Positions 35,358 to 47,351 of a stretch of 64,000 bases of DNA are shown here, piece by piece (the stretch's first letter is position 1; each line of letters opens with the position of its first letter). Under the pieces are notes generated by a model that worked only from the letters and a program-made list of their open reading frames with translations, searched no databases and was not told the origin of the DNA. The DNA lies in NCBI GenBank assembly GCA_021234155.1, contig JAJEKV010000017.1, positions 16,015,455-16,079,454 on the forward strand, given 5' to 3'. Source of the stretch: Isoetes taiwanensis. Taxonomy: Eukaryota; Streptophyta; Lycopodiopsida; Isoetales; Isoetaceae. Position numbers and translations under genes: made by a program.

Positions 35358-36174
35358 GGCACACCAATGATAGTATCGGGAGATGAATGTGCACATACTC
35401 GTTTTGGAAACAATAATTCATATGGGCATGACAACTTTCTAAATCATTTCCTTTGGAATGAAGTAAGATGAAACATCGCCGATCATGTCGCTTTATTCTC
35501 ATCAAGTTTCAAAATGTATTTACAGATTGATTGTTACAAATTGGAGAAGAAAAGAGTCTCACATTTTGACTTCTTTGCAAAAGTCGTCAAACTACTGGCG
35601 TCAACGCCCACTTCTTGGTCGTGGATAAATTTCTAAACGATGTATAGTCTTTAATCTCTTGCTTCTAGTTTCATTAACTCATTATTAATGTCGAGCTCTA
35701 TAAAATTGTTTGCTGTTTGCTTGTTAATCTGTCCTCGAGGGATGTTACTTGGCATAAGGATAATTGGCACCATCCGGACAAGAATTTTTGGCGCTCACGT
35801 GAGTACTTGAATACATTGCCTTTCTGCTAGCAATTGTGTAAGGCACATTTTAAAAGGAGCCCGACCCCTTGCACTTTACATGAAGGTAAGTTAGGCGGGA
35901 GACCTCTATCCAAAGATTCAATACGCATTTATCATTACTTTGTCAATGTATCATTACCACAACCACGAAATGGAAAGCACCGGCTTCGCTTTGGTAAGTT
36001 CTTAAAGGTTCTCTATATTTATGCTGAAACATATACATATTCATTATGAACTTTTCTGTGCAGATTGACACTAATCTTCCTGCATCGGATGACTTTGTCG
36101 AAGATGGAGTCTCAGGTGTTCAAGGCCAATATAATGTAGCTCCTTATGCATCTATTCTTCTTATCGCAAAGTAA
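35358..36174 (+). pseudogene. isoamylase (ISA3-like debranching enzyme), C-terminal exons, broken
   Basis: Terminal exons in order. 35358-35462 encodes [20 protein letters not shown] then [11 protein letters not shown], the hallmark of plant isoamylases. 35526-35645 encodes KKRVSHFDFFAKVVK, then a frameshift (RQRPLLGR, KFLND). 35740-35798 encodes DVTWHKDNWHHPDKNFLALT before a GTGAGT donor. About 35866-35993 encodes TLHEGK..GG..., HYFVNVSLPQPRNGKH with frame changes. 36064-36174 encodes [29 protein letters not shown] and a stop. Isoamylases cut alpha-1,6 bonds in plastid starch. Introns are retained, so this is copied genomic DNA, not cDNA. The catalytic barrel is absent; only the end of the gene is here. 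Choice of ISA3 over ISA1/2 is from memory of the C-terminus. Confidence 0.85.
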
Positions 36175-37493
36175 CAGGCACTGTTCGAAGTGGCGGCAGT
36201 TTAGCCTTGGAACATGTATAATTAGATTCTATATATGCAATGTATAGAGTTGCCTAGGCAATTATCAACATGTTTGGATATCAACTGGTAATTTATACAT
36301 TCATGGTTAGCACCTTGTCTTTCAGCAGGTGGTAACCATACATTATAGTCAGAATAAGAAATGCATTGGGAATGCCAAGGAAGCTGTGGCATGATTTCTT
36401 CAAGAACAAACAGCGTTTGAACAAAGTGGTAGAAGCGTGGTTGATTTTTTCCAGAAACAAGTTAAGGGAAGGTGGCCATCTTTAGTTTGCCAAAGGCCTG
36501 ATCTGCCTAGATTACAGCTGCCCCAAATGCCAACGAAACATGCTGATGCCTTTTTTGTTTTCAGAATCAATCTCCTGCACCAAGAAATATCAATTCAAAG
36601 CAAGACAGGTTCCTTGGTGGTGATAGCAAGGCCTTCATGGTGATAGGATTTTAGGGAGGTGCCTGCCCTTTGTGGTGCGTTGATCGGCCTGTGTGTGCAA
36701 GTCAGTGCCATGTTGATTTGTGAGCCAGTCATGCATGGTTAAGGGTTGGGTTTTAGCAAAATATGGGAAAGCCATAATAATGTGGAACTCGAAATACTCG
36801 AAAAGAAGAATCAAGAGTCTATATGGAGCACAACAATATATGAGAGATCTATAATATAGAACTCTAAATACTCGAGAAGAAGAATCAAGAATCTATAGAG
36901 AACACAGGAATATGTATATGGTCGTGAGGATGCAAGAAAATATGAGGACTCGATTAAGAATGGTTCACCACTATGCCGAACCAAAATTAACTGACACCAA
37001 CCAAGTTAAACGTGCATACTAGAAATGAGATTACTACATCATCAAGGCACTTAAACACACATATTCGAAATGGGATTGTTATATTACCAAAGCACGAATT
37101 GGTCCTTTTGTACCATTGGGTACTCTATTCTTAATATTTGTATGCATTCACTAAGAAAATGAAAGCATGTATTCATGCAGGCCTTGTACAATTTCCATTA
37201 CTAATATAACTACAAAAAGCATTCTTCATAAATGGCTAATATGTTTTAGACAAAGATCATAATCACGTCAATCCTAATTGGTCTAGGTACTGAGCTTTGC
37301 AAGCCTCTTCTTGGTCCATGTACAATTCATAAACAAAACAAAACAACACAAAACAAAATGCTACGTTCAAACCATTAATAAGCCCCGACACATAAAATGA
37401 CCCAACAAGAACCATGAAAACGAAACGACAACAAAAAACATGAAAACACATTCTCGGGCCACTGTAGGGCAACCCTCCGTGCGCAGCACCTTG
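36175..37493. other. 3' flank of the isoamylase relic, no further gene recognised
   Basis: Runs from the isoamylase stop to the LINE A-run. A duplicated word 'gaactc.aaatactcgaaaagaagaatcaaga.tctat' occurs at 36783 and 36860. Short frames around 36437-36643 are unassigned. Confidence 0.4.
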
Positions 37494-39090
37494 TTTTTTT
37501 TTTTGAAGGACGACAAACTTTATTGAAACTCCAAGCCAAAAGCAAAATACAAATGCAGAGGCGGGAATAAAGTCTCAGAGGATAATCATGATCCACTGAG
37601 TAGAACCACCAGCCTATGCATAAGACAACACACTCAAATAAGACTCAAATATCAACTGTCGCTTGGCAGGAGCAAGCGAAGAGCAATGGTAAGCCTTAAT
37701 GATTCTAGCTTGTGCGTCCTGGAGGACAATTGCAGGAGGAATATCCAAACCCTGAAAGATAGACAGTCTTCTGCGCTTCCAGATGGACCACAACAACCAT
37801 CCTGATGCTAAATGAAATGCTTGGCTCCGCAACTTATTCCAAGTATCCGGATAGATAGCCAGAAGCACTTGCCGACTCGTCAATGTCACATGAAAAAAGA
37901 GAAAGCAGCCAAGACCAAACAGGCTAGACATAAACACACAAAAAGAAACATCTCGTCCCTTTGCTTGCACAGTGGGCAGAGTGCTGACACTCGAGGATCA
38001 AATCTGTGGACAAGCACGTTCACACGACGGCATCTGTGAAGAATCTGCCACCAAAGCACAGCCACCTTAGGATGGAGTAGTTTATCCCAAGCCCAAGTCC
38101 ACATACATCTCCAATTAGGAGGTGAAAGTTGAAGGGACCACCTAGTGGATGGCGGAAGGATATTACTATTGACAAGCAGCCTATAAATAGAATTCACAAG
38201 CCTATGCTCATGAATACTCTGGTGGGAAACCCACATGCACCCTTCAATAGCCTCTGGAGCAACCAACGACAGAGTACTAGCAACCTTTTGCCAAATAGGT
38301 CTGTCCCATCGAGACAATGAGAATTTTGTTTGAAAGATTTGCCATGTCGCTAACTGGCCAGAATCATATCATGCCGCAACTGTCAAGATTCCTGCTAACC
38401 TCCATCGCCGTTGAGTTAATGGATTAACCGAGGCACAAAGTGGAAGATTATTTTCCACAGGTATCCACCAACAAGGGGCGCTCAGCTGATGACATGCAAC
38501 AAGATCAATCCGAAATAGGGTCCTTATTGTCTCCCATGACTCCAGCAAGCCTTTCAAAAAAGGAGAGGCATTAGGAAAAGGGCATAGCTGATAAAAGAGA
38601 CTCCAAGGAAGCAGCGGTTTTAATGTAGCTTTCCCAAAAGGAACACAATATGCAAGTGACTGCTTCACCAACCGCACTCCAGGTGAGTCAACCATATCCT
38701 TAAGGATCCTCCAAATGAATTTAGAAATTAAAATCTTACTCTGCAAATGGAAGTCTGTCATACCCAAACCACCTGCAAATTTTGGCTTGGTGCATTTGGA
38801 CCATGCAACCTTGACCACAACATGCTCCTCAGTCCCACCCCAAATAAAGTTACGGACAATCGTAACAATCACCTGAAATTTTGACTGAGAAGCCAGAAGG
38901 GCAGAGGCCATATAGACATGGGAATTACTTAGAACATGCTTAGCAACAGTTATTCGCGCTGGCAAAGAGAGCTTAGCAGTATTCCACCAAAACAAATGCT
39001 TACGCAACCCTTCAATGGTAATATCCCAAGCATCAGAGGTAGAAATATGAATACCCACAGGTATACCAAGAAGTTTAGTAGCCTTCCCAT
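37494..39090 (-). pseudogene. LINE A: RT thumb, zf-RVT domain and 3' end
   Basis: Minus strand, in reading order: KATKLLGIPVGIHIS, then RKHLFWWNTAKLSLPARITV, NFIWGG and GGLGMTDFHLQSKILISKF (RT thumb/connection, 38369-39090); then RWSLQLSPPNWRCMWTWAWD, KLLHPKVAVLWWQILHRCRR and CPLCKQRDE (zf-RVT domain, 37886-38340), with frameshifts between. The 3' end has an AATAAA signal (complement, about 37518) and an A-run at 37494-37504. The same family occurs at 48.3 and 59.2 kb. Confidence 0.85.
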
Positions 39091-39835
39091 GAGCCTTCCC
39101 ATTAATACTGGCTGTATTTCTCTTATTCCCAAGTGTAAAGAGCCGAAGACAATATCTGACTGGCGCCCTATCACATTATTGTCTTTCGTGTATAAAATAT
39201 TTGCGAAGGCCCTTGCAGACAAAGTGCGTGATGTCTTGGCTGTATCAATCTCTCCTACTCAATCTGGATCTTGCCAAGGAGGAGCATTTTAGACAATGTT
39301 GCGGTATGTATTGGGCCAGATTGAAAGGTCAGCGTATAGTCTATCTTAAATTAGATTTTGCCAAAGCATATGACAGTGTAGATTGGGAATTTTTGGAAAA
39401 AAGCCTCTTAACATTGGGCTTTGGTCAGCAGTTCACCAGTGATGTTATGAAGCTCCATATCTCGGCACGTTCTACTGTGTTGTTTCAGGGGGAACCCTCC
39501 ACTATTTTTTCGGTTGGGCGAGGTGTTCGCCAAGGTTGCCTATTAGCTCCACTTTTGTTCACAATAGTAGCTAAGGTCCTCTCACAGCTATTTGCTAAGG
39601 CCATGCAGGATGGGATAGTGCAGGGGTTGAGTATGGAGGATGGTTCACAGGAAATTTGTAACCAGTATGCTGATGACACGTTCCTCTTTCTTGTTGCTGA
39701 TACAGACAATCTTCAGAATGCAAAGCTTCTTCTTGATACTTTCTCTTTAGCATCTGGAGTTCTTGTTGGTTGGCCTAAGTGTTCTGCATTATGGACGCTT
39801 GATGGGGTTGTGCCTTCTTGTGTTGCGGATTTTCC
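39091..39835 (+). pseudogene. LINE A: inverted RT fingers/palm segment
   Basis: Plus strand. CISLIPKCKEPKTISDWRPI, LSFVYKIFAKALADKVRDVL, then, after a frameshift at about 39285, VYLKLDFAKAYDSVDWEFLE, VGRGVRQGCLLAPLLFTIVA, and the catalytic YADDTFLF at 39667-39690, ending SCVADFP. This is the part of RT that should precede the minus-strand segment at 38369-39090. It sits next to it in opposite orientation. The last residues here lead almost exactly into KATKLLGIPVG of the other piece. A repeated 'gccttcccat' (39081 and 39093) marks the junction. Confidence 0.85.
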
Positions 39836-39853
39836 TTAGATTTTGTATTATGT
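39836..39853. repeat. 18-bp target-site duplication, right copy
   Basis: Identical to 34325-34342. It follows the inverted LINE segment without a gap. Confidence 0.85.
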
Positions 39854-40231
39854 GCTAAATACGTATCAAACAAGTAGGCCAGTTAATGAATCGAATGACC
39901 ATAGCTAATTAGAGAATGGACTTAGAGCTAAAGATGGAAAAATCACCAGCAATATATGGTAGAAGCCAATTCAAGACATTCTAAACTTAACACCAATAAT
40001 ATGGCAGCCCAGCATACAGAACATACCCTGGTACAAGATAGAAATAGTTCTATACACAAAGACAAAGCACACAGAGATAGTAAACAAGGGCAAATATCCT
40101 TTAGATCAGATAAAAAATTATTCTATTCTATTCTTTAGATCAGATAAAGGAGGTAATAAATGCAGGAATTAGATCTAAAGACCAAACATCGAAATTATGG
40201 CTGGAAGTAGAAATAACTAAAACTCAGAAAC

Positions 40232-40711
40232 CTGGTTAATATTGTTGCCATCGTTTTTGTTGCCAGGGGAGCTTGCTGGAATTACTGGAGATGCCGGAGT
40301 TGCTGGAGTATTACTCACATCCATGCTACGATTTACTGGCGGATTGGAAGGGCCCAACTTCGTAGGGGCTGGAACTTGGAAACCCTGTGCAGAACTGCCT
40401 TCCCCTTCTAAATTATAAGGGCTTTTCCCAGCTACTAAAACCTTTGTAGGTTTATAAAACTCGAAAATTTTCTTTTTTTTTTCAGCTTTCTTCTTTTCTT
40501 CCTCCATTTTGATCAGAGCGGACTTGTTAAATCCTCCTTTGCGTCTACCCATACACAGGGTAATCTTAAGGTTCAGACCAGCGGGATCATATCTGCTACT
40601 GGAAGGAGGATAGAAGTATGCAAGGTGCAGAGAGATCCTAAATAACCATACCAGGATGAGGATTTGTAACCTAAAAAGGTCATGCCGGATTAGGTCTATG
40701 TCTTCTGCCAT
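40232..40711 (-). CDS. first exon of unknown MGRKKGG-family gene, copy 1
   Basis: A minus-strand frame starts MAEDIDLIRHDLFRL at 40711 and runs to a CAG|GTTTCTGAG donor at 40232. Its core, MGRRKGGFNKSALIK then EKKKAEKKKKIFEFYKPTK, is closely related to that at 47352-47882, as is the donor position. The middle is highly basic, with a short 'F-F-KP' patch faintly like the tails of PCNA-binding peptides; the C-terminal part is rich in Pro, Ala, Ser and Asn and is probably disordered. The upstream N-terminal part differs from copy 2, so translation could start at the internal MGRRKGG instead (about 40552). I do not recognise the family. Later exons were not found. Confidence 0.45.
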
Positions 40712-41516
40712 CGTGACGGATTAGGGATAGGGAGCGATTCCAACCCTAAAGATACGAAAATAAGGTAAAAATAAAAAGTTAGGAGGTGTTAAATCTGATG
40801 TCGTCTTTTAGCTCAGCTATTTCCAATGACGTTATAACCTATAGCCCAAGTTAAATACATGGTTTATGTTAGCAATTACGGGACAACACATATGTATAAA
40901 GGGTATTCAATGCTCACGAACTTACGATACAATAGAAATTCTAACAATTAAATTAATGCCTAACTGGATGTTTATAATCTTATAGTAGTGAAAATGCAAT
41001 GTAATTTATTTGGTGCAACCAACCATATAACCATCAACTTTAGTTTATGCTTAAGGCATTCAATTTAAACTATGTCCAGTAGTATGGTCAAGATCAGTAG
41101 TAGTTTGGAAATATCAAGAAAATATTAATACAGAGCAGTAGTTAGTTGTCGCTCAAACAGTTGTAGTTTTGCCAATGTTGCAACAGAATATTGGCGGACC
41201 AGTTTGGATATTTGGAAATGCCAACTTTTGCTAGGACACAGCAACTAAGCTCTCAAAATAGATTATATAGACTGGAAATACCAGCATTTATACCCCTGTA
41301 TAAATGTTTGTGTCAGGCTTAGTATTATGGAGCTCAAATCTCTTAGACATTCAAACAAGTGTAGTAGGCAAGAGTGTAAGAGTATATTTAATCCAGTAAA
41401 CGCATTTGCACATGCAAACCTTTACTAGCACCAACCAGATCAAACTTTAAACCTAGATCATAGTACGTCATGTTGCAAATGTGCAGTTTGGTTCATGATT
41501 TGACCATTAAACAAGA

Positions 41517-41551
<35 letters not shown>

Positions 41552-42391
41552 GGCTGGTTGTCCTAAGTGAATTATCTTGAATTGCTTGAGGGAATCAGCT
41601 TGGCTTTACTTAGTCTCGGAAGCAGCACCACCATCTATGTTTGGCTCTATGGGTCTATGTTGTATTTGTTAGCCTATATCAGTTCGTCTTTAAAACATTT
41701 TATTTAATGTTCGTCTCTTGTTAGAACTGTGTGTCATTTATTTGACTCCAAAGTGTATGGGATCTATTGTTAGAACTATGTGTTATTTATTTGACTCCAA
41801 ACTATAAGGCATAAGGCTCCGTTCCCATGGCCAGGCCTCGAATTTAGATTTTGCACTAACCAGCAAAAATGCCGCATTTTATTGAGAAAAATACCTCTAA
41901 CTTACCGGATTTAACACTATTTTTATGAAATTTGCATCTACTTTAGCAAATCGAATATTTTCTACTTTAGCAAATCGAATATTTTCAACTTTAATTGGAT
42001 ATTTGGGGAGGAACCCCCCCTAATTTTGACCCTTGCATGGCCTTAATAGGACTTGGAAAGGTGTGCCACGTGTCAAAGGTACCCTTGCCCATGGCCTTAA
42101 GTGGACTTGGAAAGGTGTGCCACGTGTCAAAGGTGTCGACCGCAGCTTCCAGAAATCCCTTGTCATTTCTGAAAATTCAAAATTAACTTTGTCACGTGTT
42201 GAAGTTAAGTTGCACAGGAGAGGTTTCACCCTAAACCCTTTTACATGGACTACGCATATGACTATTACTTCTTCGTTACCAAGAACAAAAAGGGAAGGAA
42301 TTGAGCTACTTGAAACTTGCTTGGAGGGGGCCAAGTTCCTTTACTGCAAACATGATGGAATGGTGATCAGGTACAAACATGAAATGATTAA
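40712..42391. other. intergenic, poly(A) tract
   Basis: AT-rich DNA between the MGRKKGG exon and the 3' end of MurG. A run of 28 A lies at 41520-41547. A 24-bp word 'ctactttagcaaatcgaata' is duplicated at 41939/41962, and 'ggacttggaaaggtgtgccacgtgtc...' is duplicated at 42050/42105 (55-bp unit). No gene recognised. Confidence 0.5.
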
Positions 42392-44538
42392 TTATGCAAC
42401 AAGGTTACTGTGATCTCTATGATTTTGCAGATGTTTCCGGTAGAACTCGTGATCTGAACTTGCAATGTTAAGAATTGCCTCAGCAATTTCTATCGATGCA
42501 ATTGGCTTTGCCAATCTTGACGCGTTCCTGCTCATAAGTGTCAACAGGTCCTCATTTCCTGCAAGAATCATCTTCGCTTATGAGTGCATCAAGATGGGGA
42601 AAACCATAATAGAGAGCAACAGGTACTTACTCAGAGTTTCATCAATAAGTGCAGCCAACTTGACATGAGTCAGATCATTATCATGTATTATTCTTGCTGC
42701 GCCACCTTCTACAAGGGACATTGCATTTTTTGTCTGATGATCTTCTGTCACATTTGGGGAAGGTATCTGCAATGCAGTTTTGAGACAAGCTTAAGTCAAA
42801 TACATTCATATTTACGCTACTGTGAGAGTAACTTGAGCATTTGGCATTAAAAATAACCTTATGACATAAGCTCAATACTCTTGGACAAAATATATGTTCA
42901 GCCAACAGTTTCTATAAGAAATGGAGATAATACTCCCTGAATCTGGCGTACATCCATTATATGTGTTTGTTATACATTTTAGATGATCCAAACAATGACC
43001 ACTTTCTTAGTTTATATCTCCAAAAGATGATAATGGCTTCCATAACATCAGAGATTCTTTGCACTTGATCAGACAGAAAGCAACCTTTCCTTCTCAAATG
43101 GTTGTCTGCCCATCTTTGGATGCTCAAGCTTAAAAATGGTATCCCATCTGAAGGAATAAGAAACATCAGCAATTAGGAAAGAAGGGCTGCTATAAACACC
43201 TCATATTCCCATCCCAGCTGTATGCATGTGACATGTGTCTGTTCAGAAATGCAATCCCTCGGTGTTCTTTTTTAGAGTGATCTGAAAGTCTAAAAAGAAG
43301 AAAGAGCTGTCTAATTACCAGTATAGAAGGTTTTCTCGCAACAAGAATTTCACTGCATGTTATGGCACCAGAACGGGAAACAACAAGATCAGAAGCTGCA
43401 TATGCTGCTTCCATGGACTCAATAAACCTGAAAAAAGATAGTACTTAGTGAGTATATAAACAATAGACAAACACATAACTTGGATGTCTTACCATGTAAC
43501 TGCTTTTAATTAAAGAATAGAATCTTAATTGGTGTCTTGATAAGAACCTCACCCAACAATTGCCAATCGAGGATGTGTTCCTACCGAACCTAGCAGTTCA
43601 TCATAGTAGTTTGGCCCTGTCTGCCATATAATGTATCTTTCTGGGTGATTTTCCAACATGTCTGCTGCCAATTGTGATACTGCCATATTCACCGACCTTG
43701 CTCCCAATGAACCCCCTAATATCAGCACCACCTGTGTCTTATTGATCAAATTTTCTTTCAAGAAAATGCAATCAGTTGCAAGATTTGGAAAGAAACTCGC
43801 TAGAGCATCTACTTTAGAAATGTGCTCAGTAAGCAAAAGCCGCGTAGGATTACCATGGACTATGCACTTTCTCTTTGGAAAACAGCTGCAAGTTTCAGCA
43901 AAGGCCACAAATATTGCCTTGGCAAATACTGAAAGAAGCCTGTTTGTGAGCCCTGGGTAAGCATTCTGTTCTTGAAGAACCAGGCAGCATCCCATGAGTG
44001 CTGCCACCAAGCAGAGAGGCCCTGTAACATATCCTCCAGTCCCAACGACTAAATGAGGTTTAAACCTACACACAACCTTCCAGCTTGACCAAAGGGAGAG
44101 CAGAAGCTTCAAGGGCACCAACAAGTTTGGCAAAGACAAAATAGGGCGTCTTAGACCCACAGCAGGAATTGGGTTTATCACATATCCAGCAGCAGGGACT
44201 ACTTTCCACTCTAAACGATCTCTGGTACCTACAAATTCTATGTGGGCTGAGGAATCAAGTCTCCGGACCTGGTTGGCTATTGCAATTGCAGGATATACAT
44301 GCCCACCTGTTCCACCAGCCGCAAATAAAATACGCAGTGATTGTTGGATCTGGCTCTTTTCGCCAGCGGCCTGGGGTTTTATTTCTTCGACACCAGTGGT
44401 CAAATCCACAGCTAAACATGGCGGAAACTGGGTTTTCAATACATAACCTAGTAAGACCCACAAGAAATGTAGTTAAGAAATCCAAATTCGTTGAATTGGA
44501 ATGAAATGGAACAAACCTGTAAATGCCGAGAGAAGCAT
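42392..44538 (-). CDS. MURG: MurG-like GlcNAc transferase, plastid-type, five exons
   Basis: Exons on the complement are 44517-44538, 43553-44447, 43319-43427, 42631-42766 and 42392-42558. All introns are GT-AG and phases fit, giving 442 residues. In bacteria MurG transfers GlcNAc from UDP-GlcNAc to lipid I, making lipid II for peptidoglycan; plants keep nuclear homologues acting in plastids. Visible motifs are the N-terminal glycine-rich [14 protein letters not shown] (residues 52-65), GTGGYVTGP (about 144), QEQNAYPG (166-173), HGNPTR (about 205), GGSLGAR (252-258; usually GGSQGAR) and [10 protein letters not shown] (about 322), followed by [10 protein letters not shown]. The first ATG lies in a 22-nt exon with an in-frame stop upstream. 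The N-terminal extension before residue 47 is short for a transit peptide, so an alternative 5' exon is possible. The gene shows no frame damage, unlike most neighbours. Confidence 0.9.
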
Positions 44539-47351
44539 TCCCTAAGGATTTACTTAATCGGGGAGTAGAAAATCGAAAGCAGGGTCTAGCTTCCGCTTTG
44601 CTGCTTCATCCCTACTGGACTAACAATCTTTTTCTTTCGTAAATCCTGGAACCTTTTTTGCGGCCACGACGGTATATTCACCATGGTTTTATTGGCGCCC
44701 GATTTGGAGTCCACGATTTGGGTTGGACTGCTTTTATGGAAACCTCCTAAATTTTTTACGGAAACCTCTTAACTTTTCGTGGAACCCAACAATTTTCCTA
44801 GAAACCTCCCTAATTTTCTGAACTCAATTTTTTCACGTAAAATTTGAGAAGGTTTTCATTTTAGAAAATAGGAAAGGTTTCCATCAAAACCTCCCCAATT
44901 TTCTTAACACGACTTGGGGTGGTTTCTAATTAAGAAAACAGAAGAGATTTTTATTTAAAAAAAAAGGGCCCTCTGAAGACCAAAATTCAAGCTCCGCGCA
45001 CATCAATCCACTAGCACATTTTCAAAAAAATATTGGCTAAAGCAAATGAAAAGAATTGGGAAAAACTAAATAAGTTTAGCTTAACTTTATTCGCGGCGGC
45101 ACCGACCTTTGAGCTCTTTAGCCAAACGCTAGAAAGTAAGAGAAAGGTGCGACGTTTAGCTAAACAATAGAAACTTTTGAAATGAGTTTCGGGCTAAATT
45201 AGCTAAAGTAATTCCAATTTATGAGAAACATAGGAATAATAATTTATCTTGTAGCATCCATGCAGTAATTTGAGGCATAGAATTAATTAATTGGCATTTT
45301 TTTTAGTATGCTTCCACAAAGAAAATGATTAAAGAAAATGAAAATAATCAATAAAAGGTAAAATACTTTTAGCTTAACAATTTTTTGTTGCCCACACCAT
45401 AAAAATTTTTTGGATGAATTTCGGGTTAGTCTAGCTAAATGCTAGAAAGTATGAGAGAGAAAATTTGTAGAGTTTAGCTAAACCACAGAAAGTCTTGGGA
45501 TTAGATTTGGGTAAGTTTAGCTAAAGTCATTATGGCTAACAAAAAATATACGATTAGTAATTTATTCCCTGGAGGAGTCATCCACCTCGTTGGTTGCGTA
45601 AATTAATTTCAAATCTCAAAAAAAAAAAAAAAAAAAATCCCCAAGCCTGAAATATACAAGTCTAAGACAAGATATCCAGACATTTAAGACTAGACATTCC
45701 CATTGGAATAAACAGCCTTTAAAAGTGCAACCCTAGATAGGATTCGGTGCAAAAAACCTACCCAAGCCTTGAGAAGGATCAAAAAAAGGAGTAAATTTTG
45801 ACCTACTAGAATGTTTTCCAGATATTTTCCAGATACTTTCACGATATTTTCCAGATATTTCAGCTAGTATAAATAAGAAACCAGAGGTAACTGAAAAGAG
45901 TTTGGCAGAATCTTTGGATACGATATTAAAAAGCTTATATGGTTGAAACACTAGAATTCTATTAAAAACATTGAACTTAGCTAAAAAAAACAGCTTGGTA
46001 CCAATAACCTAATCATAGCTCTCAAGATATTTATGTAGTAACTTAAGAAAAAATAAAGTACAGTGCAGATCATTGTTTAGATGAAAATAGCAGATACAAT
46101 GTTTATAGATAATAACCAGGAACACCACATCAAATATTTAAGATTTTTCTCAGGACGTGTTCATAGTAAATGTCAAAATAGCTAAAATATGACTTATTAT
46201 AATCCAAACAGAAATAGCAGAATATCACCAAATAGGAGGCCCATAGTAATAGATTTGCCAATCTTCATAGAGTCGTGTCAAACAAAGTAAAGCAAAATCT
46301 TTTGCTCCGAGACACACCAAGCAAATGCATGGAGGGTTCAGTCCAGTTACCCGCACCACAAGACATTAGACAAGCATTAGAATGGTTGCCAACACCTGGG
46401 TAACAGGTAAGCAATGGACCAAAACCGGCTTATCGCCGTTCACCATAATAACTTAGTATAGAAAATACAGTTTAAAGCCTATAACAGAAGTTAATTGGGT
46501 ACAAATTATAATCCCAGAGGTTCAGCAACAGGAACAACTACCAAAGTCTATGTCTTAAAAAGCATAATTCTATAGTTAGGACAAATAAACGAGAACGGTT
46601 TAATAAATAACAAGAGTATAGTATTTTTTAGACACAACAAGGCAGCAGGCAGGAAATATAGTCAACATGGTCCAAGTAGAACCTAAGAAAGTAGATAAGT
46701 CAATGTAATCAGCTGAAACTTGTCCACCCATAAATTCAGAACAACCTCATATAAAAGCATGTAAAAACTACTTGGTAAATAAAGATCTAGGGAGCATAAA
46801 CAAGAGGCACAGATGTGTACAGGAATCAGTATAAGAAGGAACAAGCAAGCAACTTATTACTGGTACAGCCAAGAACCTAATATGTCCACTAATTTGGCAC
46901 AGGCGAAATGACAATACCTAGGTCAGAAAATCAAATAACCAATAAACAACACAAAGGAGGTGGTTAGTAAAGAGCAGGGCGAAAGGAGTTGTGGAAAATA
47001 ACAATATATGAACCAAAACTGAAAAGGCCAATATATACATCAGTAACAAGTTTAAAAATGAGGCATAACCTGATTCAGATATTTAAAAGATCTTAGTTAG
47101 GATACCAAAGGTCACAGGAACATAAGGAAAACTATGGCTAAAGAACACAAAGGTAAGGGGTTACAATATATCAGGGATTTCACAACACCATTAGAATTAT
47201 GTAAATTGTTATACTTTCTGCTATCATAGAGTAACAGTTTTCCATATGCATAATAATGCCAAACAACATAGAAACTAGTTAAAGGAAATAGAATTCAAAA
47301 GAAAAAACAAGAAAACATTGTATGGAAAGACAATTCAGTTCATTATAAAAC
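44539..47351. other. MurG upstream region and probable intronic repeats
   Basis: 44539-45000 holds the likely MurG promoter; I see no clear TATA box. A block at 45112-45235 ('tttagccaaacgctagaaagtaagaga...gtttagctaaac') recurs at 45432-45540. A 19-A run is at 45618-45636. 45780-45880 has the repeated word 'ttttccagatattt'. From about 46000 the sequence shares pieces with the 32-34 kb region and lies downstream (minus strand) of the 47.4-kb exon, so it is probably its intron. Confidence 0.4.

Larger units (their letters stand above)
34343..39835 (-). mobile_element. 5.5-kb retrotransposed insertion: LINE with 5' inversion plus isoamylase DNA
   Basis: The insertion is bounded by a perfect 18-bp duplication. 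In minus-strand orientation it starts with an inverted RT piece (39835 to about 39090), continues with the RT thumb to the LINE 3' end and its A-run (37494-37504), and then with 3.1 kb of other DNA ending in A6 at 34342-34347 just after the hairpin. A simple reading is a LINE transcript that passed its own polyadenylation site, carried 3' flanking DNA (3' transduction) and was inserted by twin priming. The flanking DNA contains the isoamylase exons in antisense orientation. Confidence 0.6.

Noticed and set aside
40217-40711. PCNA-binding (PIP-box) protein
   Set aside because: IFEFYKP is only faintly like a PIP box; the Q and spacing are not right, so no function is claimed.
42392-44538. bacterial contamination or recent transfer (MurG)
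   Set aside because: The gene has four GT-AG introns with consistent phases and surrounding plant repeats; nuclear plant MurG homologues are known.
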